From positions 10,562 through 43,052 of the forward strand of contig JAJZHH010000008.1 of assembly GCA_021804595.1 (NCBI GenBank): a stretch of DNA of 32,491 bases, read 5' to 3'. The notes under the pieces are model-generated. The model made no database searches. It was not told the DNA's origin and worked only from the letters and a program-made list of their open reading frames with translations. Position 1 is the stretch's first letter, and each line of letters begins with the position of its first letter. A program made the translations under genes and the position numbers. Below are positions 25,351 through 32,491 of this stretch, piece after piece. This DNA comes from Pseudomonadota bacterium. Lineage in GTDB: Bacteria > Pseudomonadota > Gammaproteobacteria > Burkholderiales > Burkholderiaceae_C.

Positions 25351-27123
25351 TCAGCCGGCGCCGCGCAGCGTCGTCGTGCGGTTGAAGACCACGCGCCCGG
25401 CGCGGTGGTCGACCGCGTCGGCGACGAAATAGCCGTGGCGCTCGAACTGGAAATGCGTGCCGCCCGGCGCGCGCGCGGCGTCGGGTTCGACCCAGCCCTG
25501 CGTCGTGCGCAGGCTGTCGGGGTTGAGTTCGGCGATGAAATCGGCGCCGCCGGCGCCCGGGTGCTCGGTGGCGAACAGCGCGTCGTACAGCCTGAACTCG
25601 GCGGCGACCGCGTCGGCCGCGCCGACCCAGGTGATCACGCCCTTGACCTTGACCGCGTCGGCCCCGGGCGTTCCGCTCTTGGTGTCGGGGACCAGCCGCG
25701 CGCGCACTTCGACGATGCGCCCGTCGGCGTCGCGCTCGGCGCCGAGGCACTCGATCACGTGACCGTACTTCAGGCGCACGCGGTTGCCGGGGAACAGCCG
25801 GAAGAAGCCCTTCGGCGGCTGCTCGACGTAGTCGCCGCGCTCGATCCACAGTTCGGCGCCGAGCTTGAACTGGCGTCGGCCGCGCTCGGGCTGGTGCGGA
25901 TGCACCGGCGCGCTGCAGTCGTCCAGGCGTCCGCTGCCGATCACTTCGTCCCAGTTCACCAGCACCAGCTTGAGCGGGTCGAGCACCGCCATCGCGCGCG
26001 CCGCGTGCGGCTCGAGGTCGTCGCGCAGCGCGCCTTCGAGGGTCGAATAGTCGATCCAGGCGTCGGATTTGGACACGCCGATGCGCTCGGCGAACAGCCG
26101 CAGCGCGCCGGCCGAATAGCCGCGCCGGCGCAGCCCGGCCAGCGTCGGCAGCCGCGGATCGTCCCAGCCGTCGACGTGGCCGTCGGCGACCAGCTGCGCC
26201 AGCTTGCGCTTGCTGGTCACGACGTGGGTCAGGTTCAGCCGCGCGAACTCGTACTGGTGCGGCAGCGGTGGCGCGAGCAGGCCGAGCTCGGCCAGGTGGG
26301 CGAGCAGCCAGTCGTAGAACGGACGCTGGTCCTCGAACTCGAGCGTGCAGATGCTGTGGGTGATGCGTTCGAGCGCGTCCTCGATCGGATGCGCGAAGGT
26401 GTACATCGGGTAGATGCACCAGCGCGTTCCGGTGCGGTGGTGCTCGGCGAACTTGATCCGATAGATCGCTGGGTCGCGCAGATTGATGTTCGGCGACGCC
26501 ATGTCGATCTTCGCGCGCAGCACCATGCTGCCTTCGGCGTGGCGGCCGTCGCGCATCTGCGCGAAGCGCTCGCGGCTTTCGGCCGCCGGGCGCTCGCGCC
26601 AGGGGCTGTCGACGCCGGGCTCGGTCAGCGTGCCGCGGCGGCGCCGCATCTCGTCGGCGCTCTGCTCGTCGACGTAGGCCAGCCCGGCGTCGATCAGCGC
26701 GCACGCGGCGCGGTGCATGAAGTCGAAGTAGTCGCTGGCGAAATACTCGTGGCTGACTCCGGCGGCCACCCAGTCGAAACCCAGCCAGCGCACCGCGTCG
26801 CGGATCGCGCGCACGTACTCGTCGTCTTCCTTGTCCGGGTTGGTGTCGTCGAGGCGCAGATGGCACACGCCACCGTAATCGCGCGCCAGGCCGAAGTTCA
26901 GGCAGATGCTCTTGGCGTGGCCGATGTGCAGGTAGCCATTCGGCTCGGGCGGAAAGCGCGTGCGGATGCGCGCCGCGTCGAGCGGCGCGTCGGCCAGCGC
27001 GAGCGCGTCGCCGGGAACGCCGGCGTAGCGGCGGCCGTCGAGGCGACCGGCGGCCAGGTCGGACTCGATGATCTGGCGCAGGAAGTTCGAGGTCTTGCTG
27101 GTCGCGGTATCCGGGGCTTGCAT
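25351..27123 (-). CDS. glnS: Glutaminyl-tRNA synthetase
   Basis: [28 protein letters not shown]...[52 protein letters not shown]: class I GlnRS HIGH region. Confidence 0.97.
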   Translation of the reverse strand: MQAPDTATSKTSNFLRQIIESDLAAGRLDGRRYAGVPGDALALADAPLDAARIRTRFPPEPNGYLHIGHAKSICLNFGLARDYGGVCHLRLDDTNPDKEDDEYVRAIRDAVRWLGFDWVAAGVSHEYFASDYFDFMHRAACALIDAGLAYVDEQSADEMRRRRGTLTEPGVDSPWRERPAAESRERFAQMRDGRHAEGSMVLRAKIDMASPNINLRDPAIYRIKFAEHHRTGTRWCIYPMYTFAHPIEDALERITHSICTLEFEDQRPFYDWLLAHLAELGLLAPPLPHQYEFARLNLTHVVTSKRKLAQLVADGHVDGWDDPRLPTLAGLRRRGYSAGALRLFAERIGVSKSDAWIDYSTLEGALRDDLEPHAARAMAVLDPLKLVLVNWDEVIGSGRLDDCSAPVHPHQPERGRRQFKLGAELWIERGDYVEQPPKGFFRLFPGNRVRLKYGHVIECLGAERDADGRIVEVRARLVPDTKSGTPGADAVKVKGVITWVGAADAVAAEFRLYDALFATEHPGAGGADFIAELNPDSLRTTQGWVEPDAARAPGGTHFQFERHGYFVADAVDHRAGRVVFNRTTTLRGAG

Positions 27124-27133
27124 GCGCGGTCAC

Positions 27134-27149
27134 GGGCCGTCGACGGCCC
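27134..27149. promoter_or_regulatory. 16-bp perfect palindrome in the glnS leader, followed by TTTT on the + strand
   Basis: GGGCCGTCGACGGCCC then TTTTCTG; only 10 nt upstream of the glnS ATG. Confidence 0.5.
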
Positions 27150-27216
27150 TTTTCTGGGAGAAAACCCCTATTGTCCTTCATGCGGCGGGGTCGTGGCCAC
27201 GCACGCCGTGGCGCCG

Positions 27217-27231
27217 CCGCGGTCACCGCGG
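27217..27231. promoter_or_regulatory. Dyad in the glnS/yebC divergent region
   Basis: CCGCGGT-C-ACCGCGG, perfect 7-bp arms, ~13 nt upstream of a TAAAAT -10-like element (27245-27250) for yebC. Confidence 0.35.
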
Positions 27232-27348
27232 TGCACGGGGGACGTAAAATCGGGCGCCGCCGCCGTTTCAGCGGCGCCGCCCGATGCCTCGGGCCCCTCC
27301 CACCGACACCAGCGGCGCGCGGCGCGCGCCCGAAAGCGAGACCCAGCT

Positions 27349-28071
27349 ATGGCCGGCCATTCCAAATGGGCCAACATCCAGCACCGCAAAGGCCGTCAGG
27401 ACGAAAAACGCGGCAAGGTCTGGACCAAGATCATTCGTGAAGTGACGGTCGCCGCCAAGCTCGGCGGCGGCGACGCCAACACCAACCCGCGGCTGCGGCT
27501 GGCGCTGGAGAAGGCGCGCGAAGCCAATATGCCCGCCGACAACCTCAAGCGCGCGGTCGATCGCGGCACCGGCAACCTCGAAGGCGCGCATTACGAGGAA
27601 ATCCGCTACGAAGGCTACGGCCCCGGCGGCGCCGCGCTGATCATCGACTGCATGACCGACAACCGTGTGCGCACCGTCGCCGAAGTGCGTCACGCGCTGT
27701 CGAAGGCCGGCGGCAACCTCGGCACCGAAGGCTCGGTGGCGTTCCAGTTCCGCCATTGCGGCCAGCTGCTGTTCGCCCCCGGCACCGACGAGGAGCGGGT
27801 CATGGAAGTCGCGCTCGACGCCGGCGCCGACGACGTCGCCTCGCTCGACGACGGCTCGATCGAAGTGCTGTGCGAAGCGAACGACTTCGAAGCGGTGCGC
27901 GCGGCGCTGGAAGCCGCCGGGCTCAAGCCCGAGTTCGCCGAGATCGGCATGAAGCCCGGCGTCGAAGTCGAGCTGCAGGGCGACGACGCCGAGCGCATGC
28001 AAAAGCTGGTCGACGCGCTCGAGGACCTCGACGACGTGCAGCGCGTCGACCACAACGCGATCCTGCCGTGA
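27349..28071 (+). CDS. yebC: YebC/PmpR family DNA-binding regulator
   Basis: [70 protein letters not shown]. Confidence 0.96.
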   Translation: MAGHSKWANIQHRKGRQDEKRGKVWTKIIREVTVAAKLGGGDANTNPRLRLALEKAREANMPADNLKRAVDRGTGNLEGAHYEEIRYEGYGPGGAALIIDCMTDNRVRTVAEVRHALSKAGGNLGTEGSVAFQFRHCGQLLFAPGTDEERVMEVALDAGADDVASLDDGSIEVLCEANDFEAVRAALEAAGLKPEFAEIGMKPGVEVELQGDDAERMQKLVDALEDLDDVQRVDHNAILP

Positions 28072-28076
28072 CCACG

Positions 28077-29357
28077 ATGAAACTCCTTGTCATCGGCTCC
28101 GGCGGCCGCGAACACGCGCTGGCGTGGAAACTGGCGCAATCGCCGCGGGTGAAGAAGGTCTACGTGGCGCCGGGCAACGGCGGCACCGCGACCGAGCCGC
28201 GGGTCGAGAACCTGCCGATCACCGACATCGCCGAGCTCGCCGACTTCTGCGTGCGCGAGAACATCCACCTGACCGTCGTCGGCCCCGAGGCGCCGCTGGC
28301 CGCCGGCGTGGTCGACGCGTTCCGCGCGCGCCGGCTGCGCATCTGGGGTCCGACGCGCGCGGCGGCGCAGCTCGAGAGCTCGAAGGCGTTCGCCAAGGCG
28401 TTCATGGAGCGCCACCGCATCCCGACCGCGCAGCACCGCACCTTCACCGACGCGCAGCAGGCGCACGCCTACATCGACGCGCACGGCGCGCCGCTGGTGG
28501 TCAAGGCCGACGGGCTGGCCGCCGGCAAGGGCGTGGTCGTCGCCACCGACGTCGAGCAGGCGCACGCCGCGGTGCGCGACATGCTCGAGTCCAACGTCTA
28601 CGGCGTGCAGCACGGCAGCGACGGCGCGCGCGTCGTCATCGAGGACTTTCTCGACGGCGAGGAAGCCAGCTTCATCGTGCTGGTCGACGGCCGCCACGTG
28701 CTGCCGCTGGCGTCGAGCCAGGACCACAAGCGGCTGCGCGACGGCGACCAGGGGCCGAACACCGGCGGCATGGGCGCGTACTCGCCGGCGCCGGTGGTCA
28801 CGCCCGAAGTGCACGCGCGGGTGATGCGCGAGATCATCAATCCGACGGTGCAGGCGATGGCCGCCGAAGGCCATCCCTACACCGGCTTCCTCTACGCCGG
28901 CTTGATGGTCGACGCCCACGGCCAGGCGAAGACGCTGGAGTTCAACTGCCGGCTCGGCGACCCGGAAACGCAGCCGATCCTGATGCGGCTGAAAAGCGAT
29001 CTGGTCGACGTGCTCGACGCCGCGCTCGACGGCGAGCTCGACCGCGTCGAGCTGCAATGGGACCGGCGCACCGCGCTGGCCGTCGTGATGGCCGCGCCCG
29101 GCTACCCGGAAGCGCCGCGCCTGGGCGGCGCGATCGACGGCATGCCCAAGGCCGTCGACGATCTGCGCGTGTTCCACGCCGGCACCCGGCTCGACGACGG
29201 CGTGCTGCGCACCAGCGGCGGTCGCGTGCTCGCGGTGACCGCGCTCGGCGACTCGGTGCGCATGGCGCAGACGCGCGCCTACGAAGGCGTGCGCGGCATC
29301 GCATTCGACGGCATGCAGTTCCGCGGCGACATCGGCCACCGCGCGATCAAGCGCTGA
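28077..29357 (+). CDS. purD: Phosphoribosylamine--glycine ligase
   Basis: MKLLVIGSGGREHALAWKLAQSPRVKKVYVAPGNGGTA...GPNTGGMGAYSPAPVVTPEV...EFNCRLGDPETQPILMRLKSDL. Confidence 0.97.
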   Translation: MKLLVIGSGGREHALAWKLAQSPRVKKVYVAPGNGGTATEPRVENLPITDIAELADFCVRENIHLTVVGPEAPLAAGVVDAFRARRLRIWGPTRAAAQLESSKAFAKAFMERHRIPTAQHRTFTDAQQAHAYIDAHGAPLVVKADGLAAGKGVVVATDVEQAHAAVRDMLESNVYGVQHGSDGARVVIEDFLDGEEASFIVLVDGRHVLPLASSQDHKRLRDGDQGPNTGGMGAYSPAPVVTPEVHARVMREIINPTVQAMAAEGHPYTGFLYAGLMVDAHGQAKTLEFNCRLGDPETQPILMRLKSDLVDVLDAALDGELDRVELQWDRRTALAVVMAAPGYPEAPRLGGAIDGMPKAVDDLRVFHAGTRLDDGVLRTSGGRVLAVTALGDSVRMAQTRAYEGVRGIAFDGMQFRGDIGHRAIKR

Positions 29358-29359
29358 AC

Positions 29360-29380
29360 GGGCCGGGCGCAGCCCGGCCC
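29360..29380. terminator. Stem-loop between convergent purD and CaiB-family gene
   Basis: GGGCCGGGC-GCA-GCCCGGCCC, perfect 9-bp stem. Confidence 0.6.
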
Positions 29381-29394
29381 TGGGGGCCCTCCTC

Positions 29395-30642
29395 TCATAC
29401 CACGCCGTCGGCACGCAACGCCGCGAGGCGCGCGTCGTCGACGCCGAGCTCGGCCAGTACTTCGGCGTTGTGCGCGCCCAGCGCCGGGCCCAGCCAGCGC
29501 GTCGCCGCCGGCGTGGCCGAGAACTTCGGCACGATGCCGGGCAGCTGCACCGCGGTGCCGTCGGCCAGCCGGTGCGGCTCGATCATGCCGCGGGCCTGGA
29601 ACTGCGCGTCGGCGACGATGTCGGCGATGCTGTAGATGCGCGCGGCCGGCACGTCGGCGTCGCGCATCGCGCGCACCACGGCGTCGGCGTCCAGGCCTGC
29701 GGCCCAGTGCTGGATCGCCGCGTCGATCTCGGCGGCGCGCGCGATGCGCCCCGGGTTGGCGGCCAGATCGGGGGCCGCGGCGAGGTCGTCGCGACCGATC
29801 GCTCGCATCAGCCGCTGGAAGATCGCGTCGCCGTTGCCGGAGATCTGCACCCATTCGCCGCCGCGGCTGCGGTAGACGTTCGACGGCACGATGCCGGGTA
29901 TCGCGGTGCCGGTGCGCTCGCGCACCTGGCCGCCGACGCTGTACTCCATCAGCGTGCTTTCCATCAGGTTGAACACCGACTCGAGCAGCGCGACGTCGAC
30001 CACCTGCCCCTCGCCGCCGCGGCTGCCGTCCCAGCGCCCGCCGGTGGCGTCGCGATGGCGCAGCGCGGCCAGCGCGCCGGCCACCGCGTGCAGCGCGGCG
30101 ATCGAGTCGCCCAGCGACAGGTTCGCGCGCATCGGCGGCAGCGCCGGGTCGCCGGTGACGTAGCGCATGCCGCCCATCGCTTCGGCGATCGCGCCGAAGC
30201 CGGGCTGGCGGCTCATCGGCCCGCTCTGGCCGAAGCCCGAAATGCGCACCATCACCAGGCTGGGGTTGGCCTGGCGCAGCGCATCCCAGCCCAGGCCGAG
30301 CTTCTCGAGCACGCCCGGGCGCATGTTCTCGACCACGATGTCGGCGCGGCGCGCCAGCTGCAGCGCGATCTCGCGCCCGGCCGCGGCCTTCAGGTCCAGC
30401 GTGATGCAGCGCTTGTTGCGCGACTGCGCCGCCCACCACAGCGAGGTGCCGTCGTGCAACTGGCGCCAGCTGCGCAGCGCGTCGCCGCCGCCGGCGTGCG
30501 CCGGGGCCTCGACCTTGACCACGTCGGCGCCGTATTCGGCCAGCAGCCGGGCGGCGAACGGCCCGGCGATCAGACTGCCGAGTTCGAGCACGCGCACGCC
30601 GCGCAAGGGACCTGCGGGTGGCGGGATCTGAGTGGTTTGCAT
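29395..30642 (-). CDS. CaiB/BaiF family CoA-transferase
   Basis: GPLRGVRVLELGSLIAGPFAARLLAEYGADVVKVEAPAHAGGGDALRSWRQLHDGTSLWWAAQSRNKRCITLDLKAAAGREIALQLARRADIVVENMRPGVLEKLGLGWDAL. Confidence 0.94.
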   Translation of the reverse strand: MQTTQIPPPAGPLRGVRVLELGSLIAGPFAARLLAEYGADVVKVEAPAHAGGGDALRSWRQLHDGTSLWWAAQSRNKRCITLDLKAAAGREIALQLARRADIVVENMRPGVLEKLGLGWDALRQANPSLVMVRISGFGQSGPMSRQPGFGAIAEAMGGMRYVTGDPALPPMRANLSLGDSIAALHAVAGALAALRHRDATGGRWDGSRGGEGQVVDVALLESVFNLMESTLMEYSVGGQVRERTGTAIPGIVPSNVYRSRGGEWVQISGNGDAIFQRLMRAIGRDDLAAAPDLAANPGRIARAAEIDAAIQHWAAGLDADAVVRAMRDADVPAARIYSIADIVADAQFQARGMIEPHRLADGTAVQLPGIVPKFSATPAATRWLGPALGAHNAEVLAELGVDDARLAALRADGVV

Positions 30643-30683
30643 GGAATCGATTCCGCAGAGCTTGAACACACGCCAGCGCGGCT

Positions 30684-32491
30684 TCACGCCTGCCACTGGC
30701 TCCAGGCGCGCTCGATGCGCTTGACCGACACCGGCGCCGGCGTGCGCAGCTCCTGCGCGAACAGCGCCACGCGCAACTCCTCGAGCATCCAGCGCAGCTC
30801 GACCAGTTTCGCGTCGGCGGCGCCGGCGGCGAGCTCGCGCTTGAGGCGCGCGAGCAGCGGCGCCATGTCGGCCTGGCGCTGCGCGTCACGCGCCGGGTCG
30901 GCGCGGAACTTGTCGAGCCGCAGCTGCACCGCCTTCAGATAGCGCGGCAAATGGCCGCGCGCGGTCGCCGGCACGTCGAGCATGAAGCGCCGCGGCACCA
31001 GCGCCTGCAGCTGCGCGGCGACGTCGGCGTGCAGCGCCGGCTGCGCCTTGAACGTCGCCAGCTTGCGGTTGGCCGCGGCCCACTCGGCGAGCACGGTGCC
31101 GGCCAGCCGCGCCATTTCGGCGGCCAGCAGCTGCAGCCGCGGCCGCCCTTCGGCCAGCCGCGCGGCAAAAGCCGCGGCGTCGCCGGGCAGCGGCTCGGCG
31201 AGGAAGGCCAGGTCGAGCGCGGCGTCGATCACCTGGCGCCGCAGATCCTCGGCGCTGCCCAGGGGCATGTACAGCATCGCCGCGGCCTGCAAACCCGGCA
31301 GGTTCTTCTCCGCCGCCTTCAACGGTTCGCGCAGCTGCAGCGCGAACAGCCGGCGCAAGCCGGCGCGGTGCAGCTGCTGGGCCGCCTCCGGGGTGTCGAA
31401 CACGTCAAGCTCGACGTGGTCGCCGCGGTCGACCAGGCCGGGGAAACCGACCAGGGTCTGGCCGCCGCGGCGGATCTCGAGCAGTTCGGGCAGCGCGCCG
31501 AAAGTCCACGCCGTGTGGCGAGCGGTGTCGGCCGCCGCGGCCGGCGTGTCGGCTGGGCGCGCGGCGTCGCCGCGATCGACGCCCTTGCGCGACGCCGCCG
31601 CGGGCGCGGCGCCGCGGCCACCGGAACGCCCTGCCGGCGCCGCGCCAGGCTCGCGCGTCGAGGGCTCGGCAGATGCCGGCGCCGCCGCCTGCCCGCGCAC
31701 CGCGTCGCGGAACGCCACGCGCGCGGCGTCGGCCAGCTCGGCGCGCAGCCGCGCCAGGTTGCGCCCCATCGCCAGCTGGCGGCCGTCGGCGTCGACCACG
31801 CGCAGATTGAAGCGCGCGTGCGCGCCCAGCGCGTCGGGCTTGAAGTCCTCGGCGCGCGGAATCAGCCCGGTGCGCTCGCGCACCCGCGCGCGCAGCGCGT
31901 CGAGCAGATCGCCTTGCGCGTAGTGCTCGGGCGCGGCGAGCTGCTCGGCGAGCTCGCGCGCAGTCTCGGCCAGCGGCACCAGGCGCGAGCGCAGCTTCTG
32001 CGGCAGGCTCTTCAGCAGCGCCGCGACCTTGTCGCCGAGCATTCCCGGCACCAGCCAATCGAGCCGTTGCTCCGGGATCTGGTTCAACGCCGCCAGCGGC
32101 ACCGTCGCGGTGACGCCGTCGCGCACGCCGCCGGGGTCGAAGCTGTAGCTCAGCTGCAGCTCGAGGCCACCGACGCGCAGCCGCGTCGGGAAGGCCTCGG
32201 TGGTGATGCCGGCGGCTTCGTGGCGCATCAGCGCGTCGCGCTCGAGGAACAGCAGCCGCGGCTGCTCGCGCTGCGCGTCGCGGTACCAGGCGTCAAAGCT
32301 GGCGCCGCTGCAAACGTCGGCCGGAACGAAGCGCTGGTAGAAGGCCTCGATCAGCGCGCCGTCGACCAGCAGGTCGCGCCGGCGCGCGCGGTCCTCGAGC
32401 GCCTCGATCTGCTCGACCAGCTTGCGGTTGTGGGCCAGGAACGGCCAGCGGCAGTCCCACTCGCCTTCGACCAGCGCGTGGCGGATGAACA
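30684..32491 (-). CDS. hrpA: ATP-dependent RNA helicase HrpA, C-terminal part (5' end beyond window)
   Basis: DUF3418-type C-terminus: FPTRLRVGGLELQLSYSFDPGGVRDGVTATVPLAALNQIPEQRLDWLVPGMLGDKVAALLKSLPQKLRSRLVP...; frame open through the right edge (...FLERDALMRHEAAGI). Confidence 0.93.
   Translation of the reverse strand, partial: FIRHALVEGEWDCRWPFLAHNRKLVEQIEALEDRARRRDLLVDGALIEAFYQRFVPADVCSGASFDAWYRDAQREQPRLLFLERDALMRHEAAGITTEAFPTRLRVGGLELQLSYSFDPGGVRDGVTATVPLAALNQIPEQRLDWLVPGMLGDKVAALLKSLPQKLRSRLVPLAETARELAEQLAAPEHYAQGDLLDALRARVRERTGLIPRAEDFKPDALGAHARFNLRVVDADGRQLAMGRNLARLRAELADAARVAFRDAVRGQAAAPASAEPSTREPGAAPAGRSGGRGAAPAAASRKGVDRGDAARPADTPAAAADTARHTAWTFGALPELLEIRRGGQTLVGFPGLVDRGDHVELDVFDTPEAAQQLHRAGLRRLFALQLREPLKAAEKNLPGLQAAAMLYMPLGSAEDLRRQVIDAALDLAFLAEPLPGDAAAFAARLAEGRPRLQLLAAEMARLAGTVLAEWAAANRKLATFKAQPALHADVAAQLQALVPRRFMLDVPATARGHLPRYLKAVQLRLDKFRADPARDAQRQADMAPLLARLKRELAAGAADAKLVELRWMLEELRVALFAQELRTPAPVSVKRIERAWSQWQA

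Noticed and set aside
24625-27340. Upstream part of the 1148-aa + strand ORF over the dioxygenase and glnS genes
   Set aside because: Antisense to well-supported glnS and dioxygenase; only the C-terminal 240 aa (YebC, from 27349) is real.
27756-28076. Extension of the purD frame upstream through yebC
   Set aside because: Open frame only; PurD begins canonically with MKLLVIGSGGREHA at 28077.

Overview
The window is a GC-rich, gene-dense chromosomal segment that looks betaproteobacterial (probably Burkholderiales; taxonomy inferred from gene content only). It holds 26 protein-coding genes I can support and one tRNA-Arg(CCG). I see no CRISPR array, transposase, prophage or rRNA. In order: ridA-family / Lrp-AsnC regulator / dadA; LysR / azoR / pirin; a membrane GGDEF diguanylate cyclase divergent from a ~1760-aa multidomain GGDEF-EAL protein; a UbiE-like methyltransferase; glutamate dehydrogenase with a divergent LysR; an alpha/beta hydrolase; an MFS transporter; an APC permease; tRNA-Arg; a membrane cytochrome c; a purU / SnoaL / YheT / hypothetical operon; an isocitrate-dehydrogenase-family enzyme; a 2OG-Fe dioxygenase downstream of glnS; yebC / purD; CaiB-family CoA-transferase; and hrpA (truncated at the right edge). 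Most of this is housekeeping or common accessory content. The strongest leads are: (1) the giant GGDEF-EAL protein, which carries a LOV-like PAS domain that keeps the flavin-contact residues but has Ala in place of the photoactive Cys, plus a C-terminal H...C...HxxxH tail resembling a CZB zinc-binding domain; (2) a well-defined LysR box and promoter layout in the gdhA/lysR intergenic region; (3) perfect hairpins without U-tracts at all six convergent gene junctions; (4) several long palindromes in leaders (glnS, idh, purU, APC permease, tRNA-Arg region). No computation was run. Domain calls are from motif reading and need HMM or structure confirmation.
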